From contig CAJJDN010000004.1 of the NCBI GenBank assembly GCA_905182985.1, forward strand, positions 171,352 to 235,351: a DNA stretch of 64,000 nt, in the 5' to 3' direction. The notes beneath the pieces were generated by a model. That model had not been told where the DNA came from and searched no databases. It saw nothing but the letters and a program-made list of their open reading frames with translations. The translations under genes were made by a program, and so were the position numbers. Of the stretch, positions 11,803 to 24,132 are shown in pieces. Numbering within the stretch: position 1 is the first letter of the stretch; each line of letters starts with the position of its first letter. This stretch comes from Paramecium sonneborni. Its lineage: Eukaryota > Ciliophora > Oligohymenophorea > Peniculida > Parameciidae.

Positions 11803-12999
11803 TCATTAGAAATCATTTAAAAATTTATCTCTTTAAGTTAGATAATCTGTTAAAGATAGTTCATCATAGAATGTTAATCCTTTATTTTGAAATGAAATTT
11901 CTGTCATTCCTCTTTATTTTATAATTTTTCTGTTATCTTTTTTTTCTTTGTCTATCCACTTAGGAAAATATATTTAATAATAATTTTTTTCTTCTGCTTC
12001 AATTACTCCCAATAATTATGATTTTAATTTATTTTCTAATTCTGGTTTATATATCTATGTATTTTAATAAATTACTCTTTAATAATTTGGAATTCTTTAT
12101 ACTAAACCTTTTAATTTTGAAAGCAATAATTTTTAAGGATGCTATGCTGAATTTGAATTTGTTAGAAGTATAAAATAATTTCCTAGATGTTTTAACTTAA
12201 ATTATTTACTTGCCTCAACATCATATTCAAATAAGAATTGACCCATTTCAAAATTTAAAAAGAAGTGTTACAAAGGAGCCTTTGATCTTTTTAATAAAAA
12301 TTGTTATATTTGCATTCGTTAAATTTTCCAAATATTATCATTTGCGAATCCCCTTTTAATTAACATATAAAAGCATTATCTATAAGTATCAAAAATTGTA
12401 AATCCTTTAAAAATAATCTACTGAGTTGAGGAGAATTCAGATTATTGTTATTGTGGATCTTCTATTTCTAAGTCTAAATCATTAAAACTTTAAAGCTTCT
12501 TAAATTATTAAATTTATGAGAATAGATTAGGAAAAGCATACATTGAATATATGTTTTAGTTTAAATAATTTTCTTTTTCTTGAATTTTCTTTTCAACATC
12601 AAAAAAAGCTTAAACTTCTAACTCTTCTTTGAAGAACTGTATAATAAGTATGATTTACCTTAATATAATGTTCTTAGATAATTAAGATGGCAAAAATCTC
12701 ATTTAATAGTTCAGCTAAATAAATATCCTCAACTTAATTTGAGGCAATAAGAATCAAAAACCTTTCTATTATTTATTTATCTAATTACTTTAAAAATCAT
12801 CGAATTTTCCCCTTACTTTTCCTAAAGCAGATTGCATCTCAAACACTTTATCCTCCAAAACATCTTCGTCAATAAATTTTTTTCTAATTTCCTTCTGAAC
12901 AGAGAACCATTTAAGGTCTTATTCAATGTCTCTTCTCATTTCAAAGAAAAATTGTGATCTCTTTAAATCGAATATTATGAATCCTTTAAATTATAGCAT
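11803..12999 (-). CDS. Hypothetical protein with helical N-terminus
   Basis: About 380 residues. The N-terminus (FKGFIIFDLKRSQFFFEMRRD, then VLEDKVFEMQSALGKVRG) is strongly helical and charged. The middle carries an acidic, glutamine-rich linker, and the C-terminal 200 residues look folded, with hydrophobic strands such as GQFLFEYDVEAS and LGNYFILLTNSNS. Two introns are needed: 12733-12761 (29 nt, GTT...AAG) and 12637-12658 (22 nt). Removing both gives one frame from ATG to TGA. No family is recognised. The frame stays in register across more than 1 kb, so a real gene is likely. Confidence 0.68.
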
Positions 13000-13330
13000 T
13001 ATTTTAATTAATAAAGCACAATAAAAAAACTTTAATTACTTTAATCACTTATCAAGACTTAATATATTAATTATCTATATCAAAAATATGAATAAGATAC
13101 AAACATCAGTTTATATATTTAATTTATTCATAATAAAAAAAATAAACTAAATTAATAGTAGAGCTACTCATAATTTATTATTATAGAGAGAAGATATATT
13201 TTAGTGAAAAATAATTTATTAAATTATGATTCAAATTTTTATTAAAATATTGTGAATTACGGTATTTAAAATCATATGATATATTTATCATAATCTTATT
13301 AGGTTTTAAAAATAATAATGAAAAAACTTA
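13000..13330. other. Intergenic AT-rich spacer
   Basis: About 330 bases between two minus-strand genes, with no coding signal. It should contain the promoter of the gene ending at 11803 and the 3' end of the CRAL-TRIO gene. Confidence 0.5.
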
Positions 13331-15801
13331 TCAAATAATTAATAACAATTTTTTTTATGAATCAAAAGATTTGACATGCTGGTTATCCTGGTTTTTATTG
13401 ATTCTATTATAATACTCTATTTAAAATAATAGCTAATCTTACATATTCGATTGAGTAGTGCTTTCAACTCTAGGCTAATATTATAAATCATTAAATTTAA
13501 AATCATATGGTGTATTATTATATGTTGATGGTCGGAATTCTCCAGGTTTATAATCTCCAGTATTATCATACAAATTATTATAATCTATAATAGCAACTAA
13601 GTTATTTTTGTAAGGACTTGTTTATAAATAAGGGTTGCCATAGTTATTAGACATAGATTTATACGATTAAATTGGATAAGGATCATTGAGATCATTATAT
13701 TTATCCCATTAACTAAAGTCATATTTCTTTTTAGGATCGTTTGAAATCTGAGGTTAATGGTATTCTTAACTTTAATTTAAGTATTATTTGGATTCCTATA
13801 TATAAAATGGCTATTATTAAATCATATCGCTCCTAATTGGACTATTAATTTGTTATTTACTTTGAGGTTAATATGGAATTGTTTGTATATATTATTAAGA
13901 TGGGTATTGTTGTGAGGCTGGTACTTGAGATAATGCAAATTAATTTAAAGAATTATAAGAAGGTAAATTAATTGCATTTTAGATATTCTAATTATTATTG
14001 CTTGACCTGCTAGATTGAGAAGCTTAATATGGTCTATTATTTTTATTAATGTGCTTAAGTTAATAATCTGACTAATCATCTTTTATGAGATCATCAATGT
14101 TTGCTTATATTTCTTAATTAATACCCTTTTTTTAAATTTAAGGCTATTATTTTAATTCTAAATATTGTGATCCATTTATAGAGTTTAAATCATTAAAAGG
14201 ATAGCTTTAAGATTACTTATTTTATTTTTATTCATTTTATTATGATTACTATTTATTATTATTAAATGAATTTGCAAGTTATGGCTGATTATTTTAGGTA
14301 TCATTTAGTAATAATTGATTATTTAGATTATTTGTATAAGATAAACATGAATCATTTAAAACACTATCATATTTTCTCTCATATGGTACATAAATATCAT
14401 CCTATTCTTTCAACTTTTTTGCTTCTTCAATTTATAATGGTTATTAATGAGATATTACAGCATTTTAAATTTATAATGGTTGTTATTGAGATACTTAAGT
14501 ATTTTAATTTTATTATGGTTGTTATTGAGATATTACAACATTTTAAAGTTGTTACGATTCAAATTATTCAGGTTTACGAGGTTATGATTCAATAGCATCA
14601 AGGTCTCTTGAACACTTAACACAAATACACTTTTTTTTTTTATCCACTGATGGTACCCAAGAAGGCATTTATTATTAAACAATAGGCTGATAAAATTGAT
14701 TATTTAGAGGAGGTGGAAGTTAAACTTCTTTTTCTTAGGATGGAGCTTGATTAATATACTACATATTATTATTTTATTATGAGAAATAGACTTAAGGCTC
14801 TTCTGAATAGATTTATTATTAAGATTAGGATAACGATTATTATTATTATTATTATGGCATATCATAGAGATAATCATTTGGATCAGGAGGCCAATAAGAT
14901 TATATTATTTTTTGACCTCCCAAAGATTGTTCTAAATATTAAGGATTAAATTAATTAGAGAGAATTGATATTTCTGTATCCTTCAAATACTAAATCTTAT
15001 TTAATGTAATTGGGTCAATTTATTCTAAAATTAAGGAATTTAATTACCTTCTAATTATGATATTAATAAATTAATTGAAAGTGTACTATTTAATATATAT
15101 ATAAATTAACATAAATTTGGAAAACATGTTTACAATTTTTTAATAATTTATAACATTTTGTCTAGAGGCATCTTAAAAGTATCTTAATCTTTAGTTTAAA
15201 TTACAACAATCCATGATTCCACCTTACCTGGATAAAACATTAAATCTTCAGCTATTTTAAATAATATGACAAGTGCTCTTTCGAATAAAACTAAATCAAC
15301 TATTAATTTTGTTGATATTACAATACAAGGAATTTGATTTTAAGTTCTTCCCTCTATGTATAGGGCACCCTTTTACTAGTTTCGTTATATTTAGCATATT
15401 ATACATATAAGGATTCAATTTCATAATTTAAATCAAGATATGCAGGTTATGATAATATAGTATCTCTTTATATCAATTGCTAAGTTTCATAAAATTAGAT
15501 ACATCAAAAGAAGATTGAATGTGAAATTAATTTGCATACAGTATTCTAAGTAATAAACTATCTGTATGATAATTTGGATAATAATTTTTATTTCTTTAAA
15601 GCTCTTATGTTAATAAATTAATTTGATTCCTTTCAAATTAATCGTAATCTTAGTTTTTAAAGATCTTTCTAATTGCATTTTAACCAGTTCCTCTCTTGAT
15701 ATTACTTGCTAAGGAAAATAGAAAAGTTTTTTACGATTTAATTTGATATTATCGGCTATTAACTAAGGCAATTTTAGATAATCAAATCGTTATTGATACA
15801 T
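13331..15801 (-). CDS. CRAL-TRIO (Sec14-like) domain protein with long Gln/Asn-rich tail
   Basis: The first 250 residues form a CRAL-TRIO lipid-binding unit. The N-terminal helices contain SLLLRILYANQFHI (the LLRFLRA-type motif). The lobe contains GKVESWIVVIQTKD, FIYILNSTLSINLL and ITLNKIQYL, and closes with QYLEQSLGG, the equivalent of the LPxEyGG end of Sec14. Such domains carry phosphoinositides or other lipids between membranes. Four introns are inferred at 15665-15684, 15480-15502, 15376-15404 and 15025-15047. The rest, more than 500 residues in one exon, is Gln-, Asn-, Tyr-, Ser- and Pro-rich, with runs of six glutamines, like a prion-like domain. The start ATG lies just after an in-frame TGA. 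The first intron is only 20 nt and the least certain. Confidence 0.8.
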
Positions 15802-16074
15802 TAATAAATAAATTAATCAAAAAATTTCTTCAACTTTTGATAATCTGTCTTGAAGCATTCCTATAATATATAACGAACTCTTCCTCAAATATAATAAACA
15901 AAGAATTGATTAATACAATATAAACTTTTGAAGTTCTAGAGCTTATTTTAAAATAGCTACAAATCGTTTTATTTTTCAACAATTAAATTAATCATATGCT
16001 CAGCAAAAAGAATAGAATATGGGTAATAAAATTTCCAAAATAATATGAACACCTTATAGTTATATTAGCTATAA

Positions 16075-16756
16075 TCATTACTTAAATATTATTTTAATAT
16101 TTTACCTACTTATTTTGTTCTTTAAAATAACAAAATTAATATTAGCTACTTTTAAATTTCCTTTGATTCAATTTTCCTTCATTTTAAGCTATATAATTGC
16201 ATCTTAAAAATTTTTCTTTTATACTATCCGAAAAATATTTAATCCCTAGATTTTGTTAAGTTTCTTCGAGTCTTTCATATGTGACATATTATCTAATAAA
16301 ATCTAGATCAAATTTAATTTTGGTGTTTTTCGTTAATGTTGAATACCAATCCATTTAGTTATTGTTTAGTCTTTAATATTTATATTCTTGAATATATATA
16401 ATTTTGCCAACTTTGAATAATTCTTCTTTCTCAATTGCAAATAAATTTTCTAGTTTTAATTCAACTTTGAATTATTCCATCTTCTTTCAAAATTCTAATT
16501 ATCTTTTAAAGATAAGAACTTTATTGATAATTAAGTTCACCAACATATTCTATAATTCCTGAAATATTTGTATATGGTTCTCGAAAATGTTAAATATTCA
16601 ATTCTCTTTAATCAAGTTTACTAAGTAATCTGTAAGTATTATTCTAAATCTGTACCATCTTTCTTTTCTAAAAGAATTCTAACAAGAACCTTTGACCAAT
16701 TCTAAATAAACAATTTGGATTTATTTTTGAGCAAACCTAAATTTTAAAATTTTCAT
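16075..16756 (-). CDS. Hypothetical protein, exon structure uncertain
   Basis: Two good coding blocks are visible. The first begins MKILKF, then after a 35-nt intron (16702-16736) continues IGQRFLLEFFQKRK and REPYTNISGIIEYVGELN. The second contains VELKLENLFAIEKEE, VGKIIYIQEYKYQ and MDWYSTLTKNTKIKFD. They are one frame apart near 16470. Only a 16-nt GTT...AAG-like gap would join them, far shorter than the usual introns here, so a frameshift or two genes remain possible. The end assumes a 25-nt intron at 16081-16105 followed directly by TGA. I do not recognise the family; the mix of strands and charged turns suggests a compact soluble domain. Confidence 0.5.
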
Positions 16757-16858
16757 AGTTAATCTTTTATTTCCTTTACGGTATTTATATAACCTAAATA
16801 AAAAGGGTTTTCTATTTTATTATATATAATATAGATGATGATACTTTTTGTTTGATAG

Positions 16859-17335
16859 ATGCTTTCAAAATTAATATTTGACATTATATGTCTGTTTAAT
16901 TCTTTTAAGATTATTTATATATATAGATCTATTAGAGTTTTAAATAACAATCAATTAAAACAAGTTATTGCCATATTTCTTTTCATGCCAGCAATTCAAA
17001 AATTAAAGAATCTAAATTACATGTATACTCCATTGATATAATCGATTTCAGATAGATTATGTTATAATGAAATGCATGATAATAAAGAAAGAAAAAAGCG
17101 TATTAGACAATTGATATTAGATGAGGATATGTTTTCATATAAAGTAAGTAACCCATACTAAAATTTAATACCTCCCACTAAAATATTTTCTAAAAAGAAT
17201 AGGATAATCCAAAAAGTTATTCAAAATGCTATGTCTTATTTTGAAAATTTATCTTAGAAGAAAAAACAATAAAAATATGATCCAGTTGAAAATGTTAACT
17301 AAATAAAATAAGACATTAAAGGAATTTAACTTTGA
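16859..17335 (+). CDS. Hypothetical small basic protein
   Basis: A single-exon frame of 158 codons. The first 45 residues hold two hydrophobic helices (LIFDIICLFNSF and VIAIFLFMPAI), which could be a signal anchor or part of a helical bundle. The rest is basic and rich in Lys, Gln and Asn, including a KERKKRIRQLILDEDMF segment. It ends at TGA with the frame open throughout. It lies head to head with the minus-strand gene at 16756, about 100 bases apart, so the two may share a promoter region. No family is recognised. Confidence 0.6.
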
Positions 17336-17564
17336 TTTATAATTATTATATTATATTCAATTCCAATCAAAGTAGTAATACTAAATTTTTAGATAAAAAT
17401 AATATTTTTTGTTATGAAATATAACGAAGAGCATTGATCAAAATCTTATATGAGGATTTTAATTTTTAATTTTTGAGTTTATTATTTATATTCAATTCTA
17501 TTCTGATAAATTTTTATACTAATATTAATAAAATCTATATATTTTTGGTTAAGTAATAATTATA

Positions 17565-18890
17565 ATCTGGAAGTGGAATAAAATAAAAAGCAGCAATAAC
17601 AAATAGAAGAAAGAAAGAAGAGATGGAAAAGAATTTCATTTTTAGAGAACCAAATTATGGGAAAAAATATGAGACAAACGCTGCTATGTATACTCATGTA
17701 AAAAATAAATATATTGATTTTTTTTCTATGGATATTAAAATTGAGTTTACAAAATATATTAAATCAAGTTGTTTAATATGTCTAGGTTTTCTTAGACTTT
17801 ATCATTTTGATAAGTATTTAAATTGTTTTTAAATAATTAGAAACTTTTAGGTTTAAACTTTTAAAAGAAATAGTTTTAATTGATAAATTTAGTTATGCTA
17901 AAAAATTAGTTATTTCAATAATTATTTGATTCTCAAAAGTCTGATTTTTCAGAAAATAATTGAACAAATCTCATTATTTAGAAGAATAATATATTATAGT
18001 AAATTTTTTCTATATAATTTTTCACATTTATTAGAGAAAATAAAATATTTTGGTTATTCTGAATAAAATGTAGTTATGTTACTTTCTGTGAAAATTTCTT
18101 AATATTTTCTAAAATAGTTATTTTTAATAAATGGTTTGGATTTAAAATATACTTATATCGATTATCTGGATTAGATCTCATAAATTCAGTCTATTATTAT
18201 CTTTAGTTATTTTTTTAGTAATAATAATTATCAATTATATAATATTTTAATGGATCACTTATGCACAGTTTGTATAAATTAAAAAAGCCAGTTAATAAGG
18301 ATATTGAATTTAAATCTTAGAGATTTGATGAAAACGGAAAAAAAGTAATTTACAAGCTTATTTGATTTATAAAAACAATTTATAAGGGTAAAATTAATAA
18401 TATAGCAAAAATGGAGAAGATTTAATAAAATCTGCTAAGGGAGCATTTCATTTATCAATTAATTAATAGATTTATATAAACAATATATTGAGCTTTAAAT
18501 AGGAGAATTGATTAATTTGTTTTAAGAAAAGTAGAACTTGTTATACATTAATTAAACAAATATTTTTTAAAAATAGGATTTTTATTAGGATGTGTATTAA
18601 GACAAAATATAATGAAAAAAATAGTAAATACAATAAGTTGAAATAATTGCCGTTTCATAATTAGAATAGTATGAGGATGATAAGATAATGGATTTTGGAA
18701 ATATAAAAATTTTAATATAAGAGATAAAGAATTTTGGAAAGAGAATAGTGAAAAAGCTAATCAGAATATTAATTTATATAGAAATAATATGAGAAAAATA
18801 CAAAATATTAATGAGAATAAGGAAAACTCAAAAGGAATATTAAGAGAAGATAAACACAAGCAAAATGTTTATTTCTTTTTTGCCACCATT
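17565..18890 (+). pseudogene. Decayed zinc-finger-type gene
   Basis: Fragments of one protein can be read in order but in changing frames. A stretch at 17620-17710 has the shape of a C2H2-like finger (GKKYETNAAMYTHVKNK), but both expected cysteines and the last histidine are other residues (Phe, Tyr, Tyr), leaving one ligand. Further fragments follow: PVNKDIEFKSQRFDENGKK near 18280, NGEDLIKSAKGAFHLSINQ near 18410, and QLEQYEDDKIMDFGNIKI near 18660. Each reads as ordinary protein, with frameshifts or TGA between them. I infer a dead copy of a gene family that has intact members elsewhere. The parent sequence is not in this window. Confidence 0.6.
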
Positions 18891-19295
18891 TATTAGATGA
18901 AGTAAGTTTAATTTAATCTTAATAGAATTACGTATAATCAAAAATAAAGATTTTGGTAAGATTATTCCACAAACTCATATTTAGTCAGCATATAAAAACA
19001 TAAATTTTTCATCATTTCTTATTCCTTAATATTCTTGTATATTTCTTATCCACATAAACATATATTTGTATCTAACTAAACAAGTAATTCATCAGTTTCA
19101 TTCGATAGGATGCTTCTCTATAAATTATAAGGTTTTTAATTTATGAATCAATTTATTAAATATTTTAAACTAATTCTTCTTATTAAATTTCATAGAATCA
19201 AATAGGATACTTTATTAAATCACTATTCCTTTATCTATATTGGAATTCGAATATTATTCTTAGCAATTTCTAAATTCATTCATAAATAAACCTGA

Positions 19296-19703
19296 GATCT
19301 GAGAATATTATTCTTACTTTATAAATTTAAATTATACCCTATTTGCTATCTAAAGATTGGACAGTAATTCAAACCTTAAGACTCACCTTAAAAATAAATA
19401 GCCTATTGCTTTTAATTTCTAATTAAATTATGTATATTTAATATCAATTTGAAAAACAAAGGAACCTTGACTTAAGTTTTGTCAATAATACAATATCCAA
19501 GAGTTTAGAGTAATATATTCATGCAATCTAGATAATTATATGGAATTATAGGGATGGCTAAATTCCAATATTAGATTGTCGAGATTATTGGAAACAAAGC
19601 AAAAATAGAAATTGAATAAGACTTATTATAAGAATTTTGGACAGCAATTATACTTTGCTCTGAATACGGAAATGTTAAATATAAGTGTGTTTTAATTTAA
19701 TGA
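19296..19703 (+). CDS. Hypothetical ORF, start uncertain
   Basis: An open frame ending at TGA 19701-19703. The stretch from about 19320 has ordinary amino-acid composition (LYPICYLKIGQQF, NKGTLTQVLSIIQYPRV, LYGIIGMAKFQYQIVEIIGN, LLQEFWTAIILCSEYG). In-frame ATG codons occur at 19530 and 19554; upstream the frame runs back to a TGA at about 19293 with no ATG. Either the gene is short (about 50-60 residues) or upstream exons were missed, or this is a remnant in a decaying region. It converges with the minus-strand gene that ends 42 bases away. No family is recognised. Confidence 0.4.
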
Positions 19704-19744
19704 TCATTTCACACCTAATTTAATTAACTTTTATTATTTTCCTT

Positions 19745-20569
19745 TCATTTTTTTTCAAGCCTCATCAATTCTTTTTTCATTTTTTCATTCTTTTCTTTTT
19801 CCTCCTATATCATTTATTTTAATAGCTTTTTTTCTGATGCCTTTAATTAATATAAACATTTTTATACCTTTATACAGTTGATTTATATCCTTAATATTCA
19901 TCTTATTAATAGTAAACCTCATACATATAAAAATCTCATCCAAAAATTATTAATTAATATCATATTTTGAATTAAATTTCATCATTTTTGTATCATACTT
20001 ATGTTCTAATTGCAAAATGATACCTTTTTTAAAATATTCCTTTTAACTATGCAATATGAGTAAATCATTTTTTTAGAAAACTACATAAGAAAACACATTA
20101 TAAAAGTTCTGTTTATTTTGTAGTTGTAGTCTAATACATATCTATGTTAGGTTTGCTTAATTGTTAACTATACCCTTCAATAATTCAATATCAATATATT
20201 TAATTGATTACTATTATACTTATTTCTATTAAAATAAATGCTCTTTATTTATTTTTTTTATTTTCTTCTAGTCCATTTCAAAAGTTCTTATCTTATTTTG
20301 GTTAAATAAATTAATAGAAAGAAGTATTTTAATCTTCTGTTTTTTAATAACTTTTTCAATTTCTTTAATTATTATTCTAATTTATCATAAATTTATTGAC
20401 ATTCATTTTATTTCTTTATCATTTCTTTCCTATATTTTAACAAATAGAAAAATTTTTTAAAATAAATTTTGATTAACCAGACACTATTTTTTATTACTAT
20501 TTGCCATATAATATTGAATGCAAGAGTAAAGACTTATATATTATAAATTCCATCTAAAAGAAAATTCAT
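19745..20569 (-). CDS. Hypothetical protein, mixed strand core and coiled-coil end
   Basis: Two blocks can be read. The N-terminal block starts MNFLLDGIYNIQVFTLAF and runs into a lysine-rich coiled coil (YDKLEQQLKKLKKLLKN). A second block begins MDQKKIKKINKEHLF in another frame and has a well-formed core (FYNVFSYVVFQKNDLLILHS, EYFKKGIILQLEHKYD, QQFLDEIFIYEYQGYK), then ends in a coiled coil at TGA. Introns at about 19894-19916 and 19837-19871 fit the second block. No ordinary intron joins the two blocks, so they may be two genes or one with a frameshift. The family is unknown to me; the second block is the more convincing. Confidence 0.5.
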
Positions 20570-22090
20570 ATCAATTAATTAGAAACTTTTTATTATGTTT
20601 AAAAAATTAACTTAAGTGTCTTTATGGATGATTGATTATTTTTAGATTGAAATATCTGTTTTAATTAATACAACGAAGACTTGATTATTTTTTTGATATA
20701 TAATTAAAAAAGAATAAATATTTTAATTCTATTTATCTAGTTTAACTATAGAAAGTAGTTATATCTATTTTACACACCTTAATGAAGGAATATTCCACTC
20801 TATTCTCAGATAGAAAATCTTTTTTCTAGTAAAATTGGTATTTTTTATTGAATAATCAGATTATTAATATGTTCCTTTAACTCTCCTTATGATAATCGAC
20901 TGTAAATTAAAAAAAATTCGATTAAGTTATAAATAAATAATATAAATTAAAAGTAATAACTTGATAAATCTACCAATATGTTCTTTTATCTAAAACTAAT
21001 TGAACAAATTTAAAAATGAAATAAAACTTTAAAGAATTTGATTTAACCTAATATTTAATAAAATTTATAGATTAATTATTTTATTCAAAATTCAATTAAA
21101 TGATAATATTTAAGTTTAATTATTGAATTATGCTTGATATTCTTTAGAAAGTGATATAATATAAATAAGTTACATATTGGCTTTTATAAATTATGGAAAA
21201 TCATTATAATAGATCTACTTGACAGGTTAAGGATTCATTTAACTGAATCTAAAATAATATTTTGAACTTATAATAAATGAAAACTATCAAATTGAATCTC
21301 ACCTAAAATATTCATTATTTCATCATGAATAAAGAAAAAAAGTTGAAATTACTATAAAATGTTCTAGGCTTAATTTATAAACTTGTTAATTCAATTTCTA
21401 TCTTACAGTGTTAACCAATTAGACATAAAACAAAAAATTTTTACAAAATAAGAGAGATTGGATGATTGAAATTAATTATTATAAATATAAAAATAAAGTC
21501 AACTTCAAAAAATGGAATAAATAATCTTGACCAATAAATAACTAGTTTACTACTTTAATAATCTTATTACCTATTTGAATAAAATTTTGTGGAAAAAGGG
21601 ATAAATAATTTCAAATAAACTTTCTTATTTAAAATGAAATTTTGATTCTGGACATTAACTATAAACTCTAGATTTAGAAGAAATGAGTGGCTTTATTACT
21701 ACTATTTTTATTAATCTATTTAAAATTTTTATTATTATATAATTTTATTTTTTAAAATATCTCATAAATAAATTATTTTTAATGATTAGTTTTGCTTGTT
21801 AATAATAGAACAGATAAAGCACAGCTAAAAATAGAATTTGTTTGCATTTATTTAGGAAAAAAGCTTTAAATTATGAATCTTCTTATAAAATAACTTTGGA
21901 TTTTATAAATGGAACTTTTAAAAAGTTTAATTTTTAAAAGATATTATGAATTTGCAATAAATAGTATAAAGATTAAAGGCAGACCACTTAAATACTTTTA
22001 TATATTATTAAAGGAAGGCTTGATTATAGAATGTTCAAATATCTAAATCCAAAAATTTAATGTCATTTTTTTAATTTCAGCTTATTAATT
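20570..22090. other. Gene-poor region with scattered short frames
   Basis: TGA codons are frequent in all frames on both strands, unlike the gene regions. Short stretches look protein-like, for instance around 21870-22010 on the plus strand (YKITLDFINGTFKKFNF, and KIKGRPLKYFYILLKEG), but none extends to a gene. I read this as old, decayed coding sequence or intergenic DNA. Confidence 0.4.
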
Positions 22091-22149
22091 AAATGATATT
22101 TTGAGAATCTTTCTTTTAAAGACAAATCTGAATTTAAAGACTTTAGTAT

Positions 22150-22460
22150 GCATAACTTTTTGCTATCCCTTATTTCAGTTAGTTATGATTATTAACTTCA
22201 ATTTATTATCATCATTTTTCCATCATCACATTCTTCAAATTTCTCACCTTTATAGTACATTAGTCTATCAATAGCCTTTTAATTCAATTAATATTTGAAA
22301 AGCACTACATTTTTTTACAGTATTTAAAAGCCATCATTTGTAAATGGTTTTAGATTGACATCATCATCGCATTTTTATAAGTTTATTACTAAGTTAAATA
22401 AAATTGCCATACAAAATATTTGAATATCATTATTAAAATCCCGCATATATTTTTCTTTAT
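22150..22460 (-). pseudogene. Relic of a cysteine-rich (DUF4215-type) gene
   Basis: On the minus strand a single frame reads KCDDDVNLKPFTNDGF, then after about 30 residues GEKFEECDDGK. These are two successive CDDGN...DGC units of the kind that form the C-terminal part of the giant gene at 27.5-35.0 kb. Most of the other cysteines are gone and the frame breaks soon after on both sides. I infer the remnant of a related surface-protein gene. The fragment is short, so the exact borders are unknown. Confidence 0.5.
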
Positions 22461-24132
22461 TTTAATTAAATTAACAAGCTTTTTGAAATGTAATAGAATA
22501 ATTTCTTCAATATTATTTTATATTTTAATAAATAATATCATAACTCTTTATTGCTTAGAACTTGATTACATATTGATACAACAATCCTCATCCTAACAAT
22601 ACAAAATCTTAGTATTAATATGAATAAGTGTCGCCATTTTATTAATAACACCCTAAAATATACAGACTTCTCTCTACAATTTATTTTTCATTGATTGTAC
22701 TTTTATTATTACCCAAATTTATTGAACATTATAGAACCCTTTTTTCATTTTCATTTTTTACCAACTAGATTTATATTATTACCTTTTAATAAAACATTGC
22801 TCCTTTTTATATTTTCTGCACACTTCATATAAAATCATGACAGAATGTGTAAAATTTTAATATTTTTATTATGATTTGCTATAATATATAATTATATTTT
22901 GACAGATTTCATCATCAGAATTTATAATCTTTGTCCAAAAAATTACTAATCATTTTAATATTGCTACTTTCATTTTTTATACCTTTAAGAAATCAATTTA
23001 AGATTATATCCATATTCTTTTTATTCATTTATTTTAATAATTTAGATTAGAATGCTTAAGATTCCTTGATTAACATATTTATTGAGAATTAAAATTAATA
23101 GCTAATGGAGATTATATACAGTTATTTTGTTGTCACTTTTAATTCTGATTCAAAAATATAAATAATTTTTAATTGAATTTTGGTATAGAAATGAAATTAA
23201 ACTTAATAAATAAATTCTTTCCAAATCTTTTGAAAGCTCAATATTTAATTTAATTAAGTAGCCATTTCTGTAAGGTAGTCAAATAATTAAGCCAATATTT
23301 AGCATTCATCACATATCCCAGACTTTACATTTATTCATAGATTTTCTATTATAAAGATAAAGATTCACATCTCTTATAGATACTAAACTTCTATGCATAA
23401 GTTCTAATTAGGAATATTTTAATTTATATAAATCGATAATTAAAAATTCTATCTCCAAATTGTTTTATCAAAGTTTGAAGTTACATTTTTTCACAATATT
23501 TATTTAACGATATCCATAAAATACTCAAAAATATTCTTATTAATATAGAATTATTATTTTTATGAATATTGTTAAAAAATTACATATTCAAATATCTATC
23601 TATCTAACTATCTATCTATCTATTTTATGTCAAATTTTATATGAATTGATTGATCAACATTCTATGCCATCAAAATAATTTAATTTGTTATTTATTATCT
23701 ATTTACAATATTATGTTTACTATTATTCTATTTAACATAATTAATCGAAAACAATCCTTACGATATAAATTTATTTAATTCATATATTATAAGCATTATT
23801 ACTTAATTTAGAAAGCCACATATAATGAAAAAAGATATTTTTATTAATAAATTTGATTAAAGAAATAGAATATAACTAAAAAGGAACATATTTCTCGTAG
23901 TTGAATTTAAAGAAAATTCATTCCAAAATTTAAGATTTGTTAAAAGACTAGATTCGTAAAACATATTGAATGAATATTAGAAATTTCTAAATGTATCAGT
24001 ATTAATCTCATTTTATAAAATTCTTATATTTTTATTTCTTTATGAAAATTTTATTAAAATTAATATAATAATTTTTTAGGAAAGTTATTTTAATTATTTT
24101 AATATAAAAGGTTTTCACTATCAATTAAAATT
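22461..24132. other. AT-rich stretch without a clear gene
   Basis: A short protein-like stretch on the minus strand near 22810 (EVCRKYKKEQCF) may belong to the same relic as the fragment at 22.2-22.5 kb. Otherwise I see no coding pattern. It includes a short TATC microsatellite. Confidence 0.4.
23594..23624. repeat. TATC microsatellite
   Basis: About seven tandem TATC units with one AACTA interruption, in non-coding sequence. Confidence 0.85.

Noticed and set aside
14820..14855. ATT trinucleotide run as a microsatellite feature
   Set aside because: It is coding, forming part of a glutamine run (TAA codons on the minus strand) in the CRAL-TRIO tail.
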